A stretch of DNA of 64,000 bases from Stentor roeselii. Taxonomy: Eukaryota > Ciliophora > Heterotrichea > Heterotrichida > Stentoridae. The translations under genes were made by a program, and so were the position numbers. Where the stretch lies: NCBI GenBank assembly GCA_006503475.1, contig RSEH01000211.1, positions 21,713 through 85,712 on the forward strand, read 5' to 3'. This document shows positions 18,107 to 27,774 of this stretch, piece after piece (position 1 is the first letter of the stretch; each line of letters opens with the position of its first letter). The notes below the pieces were generated by a model. That model saw only the letters and a program-made list of their open reading frames with translations. It searched no databases and had not been told where the DNA came from.

Positions 18107-18340
18107 GATTGGGATTTGGATATTATTATGAATGTTTGAAGAATTTTAAGAATTTCAGGAAATGATTGGGATTTGGATGTTATTATGAATATTGAGAAGA
18201 ATTATAAGAATTTTAGGAAAAGATTGGGATTTGGATATTATTATGAATATTTGAAAAGAATTATAAGAATTTAAGGAAAAGATTGGGATTTGGATATTAT
18301 TATGAATATTGAGAAGAATTATAAGAATTTCAGAGAAAAA
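18107..18340 (+). repeat. Four tandem copies of a ~58-bp repeat; last copy holds a start codon
   Basis: Copies begin at 18107, 18164, 18222 and 18281, each opening GATTGGGATTTGGATRTTAT and followed by TATGAAT, GAAGAAT..AAGAATTT, AGGAAA-like segments (unit lengths 57, 58, 59). The fourth copy contains the ATG at 18302 and the first ~12 codons of the next gene. The unit therefore looks like a duplicated 5' end. Copy 2 has the same ATG (18187) but its frame stops after 29 codons. Confidence 0.85.
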
Positions 18341-19144
18341 AGTGAAATTTCTAAAGACTTGCAAGGTTTTAGTTTAGATCAGAAGGTTGATGGTTTAAGA
18401 GGAAATCATCGGCATTGTAAGACTTTATCTTCAGATTTTCTTGATAGGACTCGACCTGAAAAGCAGTTGTCCAGGTTAAGACTGATGCAGAGGAAGAAGG
18501 AAAGGATTCAGGTAATGTGTAAATAGATTCAAAGTATCAGTAAACAACTTCAAAACCCTTCTGAAAATGATTTTTTTTCAATAAATAAACCGAATCCTCA
18601 GTCACATTTGAATCAGAATCTTTGGATGGACCTGAAAAATGTTCCTACAAGCAGATTGAAACATGTTTTACCTGTTCATGTCAGGGAAAATGACTTGAAA
18701 GGACTTAACTCTATTGTGGCTCGAGGACTGGTTGAAATGAAAATTAAGGAAAGTCTTGAGGATCAGAAACTGGTCAATAAAATTAAAGGCCGATTGTTTA
18801 ATATTCAGAGACATTCTTACTATGTTAAATTGGAGCAAAGGGCTGGAATTTCTAAGGTTCGTAATCGAGATGTTGATCAAGGGGTTTTCGGGTATATAAA
18901 GTCGTATAAAATATCGCCGAGACTGCTTTCTTTAAGTAATCCTCACAAGGTTTCTTTTGATGAGTTTGATAAAAGTGATTACCGAGGACTGATCTCGAAA
19001 GACTACCCAAAAATAATAAACCAATCAACCCGTCACGATTTCCAAGATAATCCAAAGCCCATTCCACTAAAATCCGAATTAGAAGAAACAATTCAATCAA
19101 TATCAGACTTCGAGAAAAAGCTTTTAATAATTTCAAACCCATGA
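18302..19144 (+). CDS. Unknown protein, two exons, 275 residues
   Basis: Exon 1 (18302-18511) and exon 2 (18527-19144) join through a 15-nt intron with perfect frame continuity. The start MNIEKNYKNFREKSE is in the last copy of a 58-bp tandem repeat. The protein is basic and mostly polar: LSRLRLMQRKKERIQ at the exon junction, NQNLWMDLKNVPTSRLKHVLP, GLVEMKIKESLEDQKLVNKI, and a C-terminal FEKKLLIISNP. No domain recognised. TGA is the stop. It converges on MPC1 with 14 bp between stops. Alternative in-frame codons upstream of 18302 are not ATG. Confidence 0.7.
18512..18526 (+). other. 15-nt intron
   Basis: GTAATGTGTAAATAG, phase 0, with the 3' TAG as an in-frame stop if retained. Removal joins two long frames exactly. 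Confidence 0.88.
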
Positions 19145-19158
19145 AGCTAATTCTAATC

Positions 19159-19461
19159 CTAGCTATTACTCTTATCTTCCGCATCAATTTTCCTTTTCAA
19201 AAGCGTAGCCTGTACACAAACATTCGTGATATGACATCCTAAAAGCAGATAATTCCTCGGTTTGACCCTCCAAGCAAACCTAGAAAACATAATCGAGTAC
19301 AACATAAGTGTAAAGGTCATATTTTTCGATATCTTTTCAGGTGGTTTATTCATGTCAATAATTCCAGCAACAATAAATCCCCAGTTCAAGAAAGGCCCCC
19401 AGAAGTGAGTCGTTTTAATGCCAGTGGGTCCTTTTAGGTATTCAATGAATTTTTGAGCCAT
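19159..19461 (-). CDS. MPC1: Mitochondrial pyruvate carrier subunit 1
   Basis: 100 residues, the usual MPC1 length. Family signatures are present nearly verbatim: GPTGIKTTHFWGPFLNWGF, AGIIDMNKPPEKIS, NMTFTLMLYSIMFSRFAWRV, PRNYLLLGCHITN. Known MPC1 pairs with MPC2 in the inner mitochondrial membrane to import pyruvate. Here no MPC2 is in the window. It starts with ATG at 19461, only 13 bp downstream of the ARMC9 stop codon on the same strand, so the two genes may share transcription or have extremely short flanks. Confidence 0.96.
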   Translation of the reverse strand: MAQKFIEYLKGPTGIKTTHFWGPFLNWGFIVAGIIDMNKPPEKISKNMTFTLMLYSIMFSRFAWRVKPRNYLLLGCHITNVCVQATLLKRKIDAEDKSNS

Positions 19462-19474
19462 TTATATTCTTTAT

Positions 19475-21325
19475 CTAGTTTTTGAGCACTGGAGTTCTTG
19501 GAATCTTCGACTTTGGCCGGCATCCTTGAATCAAGTCGCTGAACTCAAGAGGAGTGTTGCTTGGCCTTTGCTTCTCGATTGTCGACATGTCGGTCGGGTA
19601 GGCTACGTAAAAGGATGCTCGGGACTCGGGGCCTACTTGGTATTGACGAAGAAGCTCCTCGCCGAGAAGTGCTGAATGATCTAATAACTCGTCCACGTCT
19701 TCTTCGTCGGAAATTTGGTCGCTTTCTTCGTCGGGGTTGTCTTGTTCTTCGTCTTGCTCATCGTCTGAGTAGCAGCTATCTTCATATTCACACTTCAACT
19801 GTTCTAAAATAAAATAAATCTGTTTCCGAAAAGCCTCTTCCGAGTTATCATGCAGCTGTTTCAAAACCCGATCAAATCCCATTTTCAATGCTTTTTGTTT
19901 AAGTGAGACTCTAGTAAATATCGAGTAAAGCGTTCCATTAATATAAGTTCTAAGATTCGGGTTTTCATGATTAACAAGTGAAGACAAAAGTGGAAGAATA
20001 TCAAGTTTTTCACAGACATCTTTTCCAGTAGTTCTAAGACTTAAGTTCATAAGAAGGGCAGAGCTATACTCCAAGCTATACTCGCTAAGTTCATCATGTT
20101 TTCTCAAAACCATGACAAGCCACTCAATGACTTTAAGTTCGATCATGATAGTCTGAGGCCGTCTTCTAAGTGATAACTTTTGCAAGTTCCCGATGATATT
20201 TTGCCTTAAAATCGAGTCCTTTTCTTCTTTTTTCAGTAAAAACACAAAGACAGGGATGAGGTTAGGGTCACGAAGAAGGTAAGTCCTTCCTTGCACTTCA
20301 CTTGCGACGACATTTGAGAGTTTTGACAAGTAATCAATGACTTTTAAAGACCCTGTCTGTAACAAATTACTCAATCCTGACTCATTTATCTTTAAAATAT
20401 CTTGCGTGATGTAATCATCTAACACACTTCGTCGCACTGTTGATGAAGTGCGAGTCAGTCTCCATCTCAAAGCTTGAAGCAAGGCACATGACTTGACTTC
20501 ATCAGAAAGCGAAAACAAATCCCTTCTAATCATCTGATAATTGACCGGCATTAGACTTTCCTTATGAATCACAGGAATGAAAGAACTCGCATTGCTCACG
20601 GAATCCTCTGAAGTAATTAAAAACTTTTCATATTCATTCACCTTCTTTCTCATCAAGTCAAGATTCGCCTGTCCAAGTCCTCCAATATGTCCTAAAAGTT
20701 GCTTTGAAATGTCTAACAAAGAAAAAGCGAAATTCGTCCACTTTGAGTTACTTTCTATTATCGCTGCTCTTAAATACTCTTCATGATTTTTCGCTCGGAT
20801 TAACTCTTGGGCATTGTTGGCAGGTTTATAATTCGCTAAAGAACCTAAATAAATCCCGATTCGTGAACGCAACTCATTTATCCAGGACTGGGTGAAATAT
20901 TTTTGAAAAGTTGGGTGAGAACTGGGGTTTGGAATGTGAGGTAAAGCGTAAAATGGGAGAAATTCGTTTGTTTTGCAGAAGTCAGCTCCTTTAGTAGCTA
21001 GAAACTCTTTAAAAATTTTTATTTCTTGGTTCCAGACGTCTTTTCTTCCTTGAATAACAGGGAAAATCGTGAAGTAGATGTTGAGGAAAAATTCAAGTTT
21101 TTCGTATTCGCCTACTTTCCATAAAGGAGGGATGTATCGTTCCCAATGCTCAAAAAACTTTTTTCGGATACCTTCGTCAAAAGCGCCCAGAATCAGGTTG
21201 TGCCATTCTTTGTGAGATATGATTCGAGCTGAAGGAATTTCTGTTTGAAACTGATCCAGGGTCTTGGTCAGGTTGTTAAGCACGAGGTAGAAGTGGGTTA
21301 TTGCGTGATTTTCATTTTGGTCCAT
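19475..21325 (-). CDS. ARMC9: ARMC9 homologue, ciliary-base armadillo protein
   Basis: 616 residues matching ARMC9 in order: an N-terminal helical region (the LisH position), AFDEGIRKKFFEHWERYIPP, KLEFFLNIYFTIFP, FKEFLATKGADFCKTNEFLPFYALPHIPNP (in parts, ~res 105-140), SWINELRSRIGIYL, then armadillo-type repeats (~330-500; LSLRRRPQTIMIELKVIEWL, SSALLMNLSLRTTG). A very acidic stretch (EDSCYSDDEQDEEQ) follows at ~510-550, then a tail. In animals ARMC9 acts at the ciliary base and daughter centriole and is a Joubert syndrome gene. In Tetrahymena the family is at basal bodies. A role at basal bodies here is the natural inference for a heavily ciliated cell. Confidence 0.92.
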   Translation of the reverse strand: MDQNENHAITHFYLVLNNLTKTLDQFQTEIPSARIISHKEWHNLILGAFDEGIRKKFFEHWERYIPPLWKVGEYEKLEFFLNIYFTIFPVIQGRKDVWNQEIKIFKEFLATKGADFCKTNEFLPFYALPHIPNPSSHPTFQKYFTQSWINELRSRIGIYLGSLANYKPANNAQELIRAKNHEEYLRAAIIESNSKWTNFAFSLLDISKQLLGHIGGLGQANLDLMRKKVNEYEKFLITSEDSVSNASSFIPVIHKESLMPVNYQMIRRDLFSLSDEVKSCALLQALRWRLTRTSSTVRRSVLDDYITQDILKINESGLSNLLQTGSLKVIDYLSKLSNVVASEVQGRTYLLRDPNLIPVFVFLLKKEEKDSILRQNIIGNLQKLSLRRRPQTIMIELKVIEWLVMVLRKHDELSEYSLEYSSALLMNLSLRTTGKDVCEKLDILPLLSSLVNHENPNLRTYINGTLYSIFTRVSLKQKALKMGFDRVLKQLHDNSEEAFRKQIYFILEQLKCEYEDSCYSDDEQDEEQDNPDEESDQISDEEDVDELLDHSALLGEELLRQYQVGPESRASFYVAYPTDMSTIEKQRPSNTPLEFSDLIQGCRPKSKIPRTPVLKN

Positions 21326-21362
21326 TTTGAGTTTATTTTGTTCATGGAAGATTTAAGAGTGA

Positions 21363-21566
21363 TTTTTTTGGATTTTTTGGAAATTTGGGATTTTTTGGAT
21401 TTTTAGGGTTTTTTTTGGAATTTTTTTGGGATTTTTTTAGGGATTTTTGGATTTTTTTTGGGTTTTGTTGTGATTTTTTGGGTTTTTGGGTTTTTTGGGT
21501 TTTTTTTGGATTTTTTTTGGGTTTTTTGGGATTTTTGGCGTTTTTGGGTTTTTTTTTAGGAAATGG
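21363..21566 (+). repeat. Low-complexity T/G tract (C-free)
   Basis: About 200 bp consist almost only of T and G with runs such as GGATTTTTTGG and GGGTTTTTTTTGG, few A and almost no C. On the minus strand it is an A/C tract immediately upstream of ARMC9. The forward translation is Phe/Gly-only and is not a protein. Confidence 0.85.
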
Positions 21567-21575
21567 ATATAATTA

Positions 21576-21761
21576 ATGATGAAAGGACTACTCTACTTCT
21601 TCATCAGATGCTTTAAAACTGATAAGAAAAATGATAGGGAAGAAATGCAAGATGTTAAATATTATGAGATTGAACGGGAACAGTTTGACTTCAGCTTTGG
21701 ACCTGGAACGAATCGGGATGAAGAAAATAATATTCAAGACAATCCATCGGAAAGCAATTAA
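21576..21761 (+). CDS. Possible small protein, 61 residues
   Basis: ATG at 21576 starts MMKGLLYFFIRCFKTDKKN, a short hydrophobic then basic start, followed by an acidic, polar remainder (EEMQDVKYYEIEREQFDF) and TAA. The codon use and amphipathic mix look plausible, but there is no family match and the upstream tract is low-complexity. It could be a chance ORF or an exon of something larger. Confidence 0.35.
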   Translation: MMKGLLYFFIRCFKTDKKNDREEMQDVKYYEIEREQFDFSFGPGTNRDEENNIQDNPSESN

Positions 21762-22268
21762 ATAGACTTAATTATTGTTAGCTCACTTGTTTAGTTAGTA
21801 AAAGTTAGAAGGTGTTGTATAAAACTTTTTAGAATCTTCTATGAATAAAAACAACTTTTTTTAGGAAAATAAATTGTTACAGATTATTGTTAAGAAGATT
21901 GTAATTAAGTTTTTCTTTCTTTAAGTTTTATTTAATTGTATATTTTTCATTTGGTTCTTATTAGGAAATATGATTTCATGATGACTCCGTTGATAAATAT
22001 TGAATATAATGTAAATTTATATCGGAATTAAGATCATATCGTTACGAACTATCTTAAATGCCTAATAAAATTTAAAGATTAATAAAAAATCATCCATATA
22101 CTCTAAAGAATTAATAATCAGTAAAAAGAATTAAAATATTGTAATTCTCTATTAATCCATATACTTTAACCATTTTCGAAAAAGTTTATAAAAAACCCTT
22201 CTTATGATTAAAGTCACTGAAAACTAAGAATCGTTTCTGAAATTGAATTTATAAATCAATCTAAAATA
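21762..22268. other. Intergenic AT-rich spacer
   Basis: 507 bp with no coding frame; the right half becomes A/C-rich and G-poor before the next plus-strand ATG. Confidence 0.6.
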
Positions 22269-23564
22269 ATGGACTTATTTGACGTTCCTCTGATTAAACC
22301 AAATATCAACCAAGGAGACTCTTTAATCGATGAGCCATCATCAGCTTCTAATTACGACATAGAAGATAACCCCTCATTTGAGTCTCATATCAGTGATTCC
22401 CTTTACTACACAGAAAACACAGGGCAAATTTCAAAATTTTTAGTTACTGAGGAATCGAAACAAGCCAGTAATGAAAAAATTGAAAACGATAGTGAAGACT
22501 CTGAAATGAAACAAAGTGAAACATCAAAATTGATGGTATTCAATGATTACTCCGACTCTCCTGTGAAATCCTCAATAAACTTCATAGAATACACCGAATT
22601 CAACACCCGAAAAGCCGAAAAGACTCATTCATTCGATGAAACTCGTTACGAAATAGTAACAAACTCCTCTCAAATCAAAGAAAAAACCTTAAAAGCCGCA
22701 AAGTCAAGTCAAACATCTTCAAGCCCAATAAAAATCATTGAAAACTCGAGCAGATCAATAGACGAAGGTCCTGAAATCAGTAATTCTTCCCCATCTCCCA
22801 ATGAAAAAACCCCTAAAATGATGAAAACAAATCCAAGAAACCTAAAACTCGATTTAAAATCTATAAACAAGTCAATCAACAGCAGAATCAACAGAAACGA
22901 ATTGAATTTCACGACTCCTCTGGTAGTTTCTCCTGAACCGTGGAAGTCAGCTCGAGATTCAGTGAAAAGTCTCAGAGAAAGTATTCCTTTTTCTATTGTA
23001 AGCTCTAGATCAAACTTTGAATTAGAAATTTTACATTCTGATAGATTTAGCACTAGAAAGAGACTTGGATTTATTGAAAATGAACTTGAAAAAACTCAAC
23101 AAAAAATTAGATTTTTAAATAGTCAGATGATTGAGAGTGAAAAAAAATATTTTATTGAAAAATCGCAGAAAATGAGTGAGAATCATTATGAGAAAATGAG
23201 ACTGGATATACAGGAGATTAAGAATGTGATTTTCACTTAGGAAAACCTCGAAAAAGAAAATGAAAGACTCCGAGCACAACTAAACGAATTATTAAATAAA
23301 TCAATGCCTCTCTCCAAATACGAGCCATCATTTTCCAAACCCTCTTTCCAATCCCCTCTAACCAAAAGCCTAGAAGAGCCAAAATCAAACGATCACCTAA
23401 AAGAAAAAATCCAAAACCTATCCGAAACCAAAGAAAAAATCGAGCGCGAGCTAAGAAAACTCGGAATAACTTCACAAAGAAGACAAATCCTAAAAGAAAA
23501 GCTAGAAGAAACCCAAAATTCTCTGACTTCTTTAAAAGAAAAGTATTTTTTCTCATCTCTTTAG
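22269..23564 (+). CDS. Ser-rich coiled-coil protein, two exons, 426 residues
   Basis: Exon 1 (22269-23225, 319 codons) and exon 2 (23241-23564) join through a 15-nt intron in phase 0. The N-terminal ~250 residues are acidic and Ser/Asn-rich, probably disordered, with several SSP/SP sites. Residues ~260-325 (RKRLGFIENELEKTQQKIRF) and the C-terminus after ~365 (EKIQNLSETKEKIEREL) are coiled coils. Splicing fuses the coil: ..EIKN|ENLEKENERLRAQLNELL. No family recognised. It converges on VPS50 with 17 bp between stops. Confidence 0.75.
23226..23240 (+). other. 15-nt intron
   Basis: GTGATTTTCACTTAG, phase 0; the only one here with GTGA rather than GTAA. Removal continues a heptad-pattern coiled coil. 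A sharp drop in G+T content coincides with it. Confidence 0.88.
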
Positions 23565-23581
23565 CATCTAAATCAATTAAT

Positions 23582-26227
23582 TTACAAAAAAATCAACTTC
23601 AAATAACTTTTTTCAACTTTTCTAAGAATTTTATTTTTTTCCTTTTCAGTCATTTCACAAAACTGAGGTAAAGTCTTTAAAAGTCTCATCTGCCGATGAA
23701 AAGAAACATCAGGATTTTCCAAAACCCATTCAACAACATCCTGAATCTCCATTTCCCAAACTTGAAGATATTCAAGTTCTTCCTTCGGCCGAGGTACTTT
23801 AACTATTTTTTTCACAGTTTTCCAGAAAGATTTCAAATCTCTTCTCATTTGATTTCTTCCAGCAGTGTTAAAATGTGAAACAAGACTGAAACTTTCAATG
23901 ATTTCATCAAAACAAATAGAAACTAACAATTCCAAGACTTTTAACCTGGCAGGTGAAGGGACGATGAGAGGATCATTTATAACTTGGCAGAATTCTTTGA
24001 AATATTTTACAAGTTTTATAACGAAACCACTTTTTCCTTCATATGTCTCTTCAGACCATTTGCTTTTTTCAATGAAAGGTCTTAGCCAGGATAATTCCAA
24101 GTTTCTTTTAAGAAGAGGTTCAAGAATAAAACAACTCAAATTACCTGAAAGTTCTGAATGACTTGTTAAAAATCTTTCTATCTGTGAAAATTCCTCTTCA
24201 GCTAATGAAAACTGTAGGACTTTGATACTTTCAAGACTTTTCAAGATATTTTTATAAGATTCTAGTGCAACTAGTGCCTTTGTCATTGAATTCGCGATTT
24301 CTTTTCGTGAATGAAGATTTTTTATGTTGGTATCAAGTTCGCCTGACTGGGTTTCTATCACGTCTTTCATTCGAAATGTGTGAATTTGCACTGGTCTGAA
24401 CCTACTTTGAAATAAAAAAAGAGAGTAAAAGTAACTCAAGTCTTTTTCACATTTTTCCATCGGAGGGATTTCTTTATGAAGGTTTTTTTTCCACTCACTT
24501 GTGCTGAAAAAATGGAAAATTTCAAAAACCTGCTTAAATTTTACGTAAAAATCTAAAATTTCAGTAAGGTAGTGGAACACCTCGAATGAAAGAGGACTTA
24601 AAACTGATATTAAATCCATGTAGTTTCTTAAGATCTTTAAGATGTTCATTCCTGTCATTGAAAAAATTGGCGCGTTTGATTCGATGCTGATTCTTGGAAG
24701 AATTTTTGAAAAATTTTCTGGTTTTTCTTTGGAAAGTGAAAAAATTTCGCTTTTCATGAAAGATGAGAATGAAAAAGATGAGTTTAAACTTTTTCGGGAA
24801 TCTTGGGAAGATAAATTTTTGGATAATTCGGTTTGTAGGTTGAATGTCTTCGGAATTGGAAGTTGCTCCCATTTCTCTACTTCTAACATGTTACTGAATA
24901 ATACTTACACTACTTTTAACCAGTTTTGATGGTGAAAGGAAATCAAAAAATTTGAGAGTTTTGAAAGGACTGTGTTTTGGAGAGCCTCGGGAAAAACTTC
25001 TGAGAAGTTTTTGAAGAAGATTAAAAATGATGAAAAAAAATCTGAAAATTGACGAAGTTCTCCGTGTTGGAGTTGTCCGATTTGATTACTTTGTTCAAAA
25101 AAACTGATAATTTTTTCATTGATATTTTTACAGAACTTCTTTTTATATTTTCTGATAGATTTGAAGAGTTTTTGATAAGAATTTTCAACTGATTCAAAGT
25201 CTAAAAAATAATTCGAATTCCTCATGTTTTTAAATGAATCTTGAAGTGTTTCTGAATGGAACCAAGAAAGAATTTGATGATAGTTGAACATCAAGTTCGT
25301 AAGACTAGAAAAAATCTCTGAGATCAAAGGAATGAAGTTTTTGACAGGAGTGATTTTTATCATGTAGGCAGTCGATGATAAAGTAAGATGCGGGACAGCA
25401 GATTGAAAACTTTTCAAAAAGCATTCATCTACTTTTTCATCAAATATCGACTTGATAGCTGAAGAGACCTGGCCACTTCCATCCTCAGTTATCAATGCAA
25501 AAACTAAATTTCCAAATAAAACTGAATCAAACTTCAAGCAAATCTTTTCTAAATCTTCGTTAATATTTTTATTAACTTTTTCAAAGTTTTTACTTAAATT
25601 TTCTTTGAACTGCTGAAAAACCTTAAACTCAAAAATTTCATGATTTTCGCTGATTTCTTGAAATTCAGTTAAAATCTTCAAAACTTCAAAAAAATTCTTG
25701 TTTTCTAAACTTTCTTTGAATTTTATCAAAAATTTGAAAGAAAATTCCTCAAAAATCAGAAATTTTTTTATAAGAGTTTCAAGATTTTTCTGTCTTTTGT
25801 TAAGAATTCCGAGTTTTAAGTAGTTTTCTGCTAAAGTTTTTCTTAGAAGTTGATGATTTTTTAATAGACTTGTTGTTTGCTCCTCACTCTCTGTCAGTAA
25901 AGAGCTAAAGGACTGGACTGTGTTGAGACCTGATGAGAACTGGTTTGAGTTCTGCTCGATTTCATAGAAAAAAGATCTTGTTGATAACGAATTCAGCTTT
26001 TCCAGTTCGTTAATCCTGCTGAAAATGTCTTGAAAACTAGAAAAAGACTTGCATTCTAATTCGAAGTGATTGGAATTTTCAAGCCAGTACTCTTGAGGAA
26101 GATTTTCTATCAGATAAGATTTCAGCAAAGATGATTCGATTTCAATAGGCTGCTCTTGTCTCGGCTTATAAAATTGAAACTCTTTTTCAGAAGGGTCTTG
26201 CTTGAAAAAGCTTAAAAGATAATCCAT
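23582..26227 (-). CDS. VPS50: VPS50/syndetin-like tethering-complex subunit (two exons)
   Basis: Exons 26227-24909 and 24893-23582 join over a 15-nt intron to give 876 residues, near the family's ~960. The start MDYLLSFFKQDPSEK is the first ATG; upstream in-frame codons are non-ATG. The N-terminal half has the VPS54_N/VPS50 helical rod (RKTLAENYLKLGILNKRQKNLETL in parts; FFEVLKILTEFQEISENHE; LEKICLKFDSVLFGNLVFAL). The middle has LTNLMFNYHQILSWFHSE and SPLSFEVFHYLTEILDFYV. The C-terminal ~250 residues fit the syndetin C-terminal domain. VPS50 replaces VPS54 in the EARP complex for endosomal recycling. Assignment rests on pattern and length. Confidence 0.78.
24894..24908 (-). other. 15-nt intron in VPS50
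   Basis: On the minus strand GTAAGTATTATTCAG, phase 2. Its TAA breaks the frame; removal gives ..NWLKVVNMLEVEKWEQ.. in one frame. Confidence 0.88.
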
Positions 26228-26572
26228 TATGTTTTTGCAAATATTTCTAGAGTCCCTGATAAAACCTTGCAAAAATATCAACTATTAAAGCCTTACTTAA
26301 AAAGAAAGAATAAAGTCGCTTCTTTGAAACTTCAACAGTGATTAAATCAATCGATTTCCAATAAAACCTTGAAATAAATGAAAAGTTCTCAAGTAAAGTT
26401 ATTAAAACAGCAAAAAGAGTAAAAAATATCAAATATTTAAAATATTGAAAAAATTATTTTTTTTTCACTCCACAAAACTTGAAGAACTACTTCGAAACCT
26501 TCGAGCTATTCAATCAAAACTTCAGCCTTTAAATTTTACCAACTTGGAGACTTATCATTACAATCATTATAA
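26228..26572. other. Divergent spacer
   Basis: 345 bp between the VPS50 and 149-residue gene starts. A plus-strand frame without ATG (26406-26630) runs across it and reads protein-like (KLEELLRNLRAIQSK), but no 15-nt GT...AG connects it to a start or to the next gene. Confidence 0.45.
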
Positions 26573-27022
26573 ATGGAAGAACTTCAACACTGGATTCAGC
26601 TCGGAAGAACCTTGAATATAAAGAAAACAAAATTCGAATTGATTTCAAGACAAGCCTATAAAAATATTGAAAAAATCCAAGAAAATATAAAAAAAACTCA
26701 AGAAATGATGACTTGTTTGGAGACCATCACAGATGAATCAATAGAATTTTATTCAAAAACTCTTCAGAGATTTCAAGAAGCTCTTCTTAAACAGTTCGAG
26801 TTCACTCATCTCAAATCATTGACTCTGATCTTTTCTGTCCTAAGAAGTAAATTAAGACTTAGAAGCACAAGATTTAACTGTTTAATGATTTTGAACACCT
26901 GCAAAGTCTTTAGGAGGCTCTTGGTTGATTTACTTGATATGCCATTTAAGGATATTATTTACATGGCGCTTTTCGAACTCGATATGATCAAGCATGATAT
27001 TAAAGAAAAAATGCTAATGTGA
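26573..27022 (+). CDS. Helical protein of unknown function, 149 residues
   Basis: Starts at ATG directly after an in-frame TAA: MEELQHWIQLGRTLNIKKT. The body is alpha-helical with coiled-coil-like N-terminus (YKNIEKIQENIKKTQEMM) and a hydrophobic C-terminal helix bundle (LRLRSTRFNCLMILNTCKVF; LLVDLLDMPFKDIIYMALF). No domain recognised. It ends at TGA. Confidence 0.6.
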   Translation: MEELQHWIQLGRTLNIKKTKFELISRQAYKNIEKIQENIKKTQEMMTCLETITDESIEFYSKTLQRFQEALLKQFEFTHLKSLTLIFSVLRSKLRLRSTRFNCLMILNTCKVFRRLLVDLLDMPFKDIIYMALFELDMIKHDIKEKMLM

Positions 27023-27336
27023 CTTGATCTAAATTAGCCTATTTAATGATATAACATCACTTTCTTCAATATTTTACAATAAAAAACTAAAAAGTTTAGA
27101 GATTTGTAGGATTTTTATGATTTTCATGATTTTTTAATATGCAAAAATCTCCGATTTTTGCTTGAATTTGAAGAAACTCTTCAATCCTGAACCTGATTCA
27201 TCTAAAATTTTTAAATAAGGATAAAATTTTTACTGAATTAATTCAAAAGTAAAATTCATCAAACTTAAAATTTAACTTCTACACAAAAACTCTAAATTTC
27301 TAAAATTTCATTCATAACTAAACCTCTAAATACAAC
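27023..27336. other. Intergenic spacer
   Basis: 314 bp between convergent genes; AT-rich, nothing recognised. Confidence 0.6.
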
Positions 27337-27774
27337 TTAAAACAAATTACAAGTCATTCCACAGCTACAAACCCTTTCATCTTTCTTGGGTTCATCATTT
27401 TCGAAAAATGCTTTTTCAAGTCGGGTATAAACTTGTTTGATTTCATTAAGTTGCTCTTCACTTAAAAATTGGCCTTGATCTTGAAAACCATCTGAAAAGT
27501 TCTGACTTTTTCTGTCGATATCATTAAGGAAAGTTTTCAGTTGTTGGAACAAGATACAATGAGGACAGTTCTGAGAGTTTTGACTGTGTTTAAATAGATT
27601 TTGAGTCTCGCATTCTTTCAGTCGATTTTTTATCATTTGGAAGAGTTCTCCTGTTGAATAGGTTTCAGGGGATGTTGAAAAGGGTCCTGTTTTTAATGTC
27701 GTAGGCGATTCAGATTCGGAGTCGTTTGTGTTGGTGATGACGATTTTTAGGTTAGATCTTTGAGAGCTTATCAT
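27337..27774 (-). CDS. Unknown protein with two cysteine pairs, 145 residues
   Basis: Starts ATG at 27774 (MISSQRSNLKIVITNTND) and ends at TAA. The first 50 residues are Ser/Thr-rich. A CPHC pair lies mid-protein after HSQNSQN, and the extreme C-terminus is VCSCGMTCNLF with four cysteines within a few residues. Two helices (LFQQLKTFLNDIDRK; LNEIKQVYTRLEKAFFE) lie around them. The cysteines could bind a metal or be lipid-modified. No family recognised. Confidence 0.6.
   Translation of the reverse strand: MISSQRSNLKIVITNTNDSESESPTTLKTGPFSTSPETYSTGELFQMIKNRLKECETQNLFKHSQNSQNCPHCILFQQLKTFLNDIDRKSQNFSDGFQDQGQFLSEEQLNEIKQVYTRLEKAFFENDEPKKDERVCSCGMTCNLF

Noticed and set aside
18107-18340. CRISPR array
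   Set aside because: Contiguous tandem units without unique spacers in a eukaryotic nuclear context.
21385-21576. Phe/Gly-rich ORF
   Set aside because: Translation of the T/G low-complexity tract; no realistic protein composition.
26247-26432. Hydrophobic minus-strand ORF
   Set aside because: Overlaps VPS50 5' end, has no supporting start context and reads as leader sequence.
26406-26630. Open frame upstream of the 149-residue gene
   Set aside because: No ATG and no 15-nt GT...AG that would join it to a gene.
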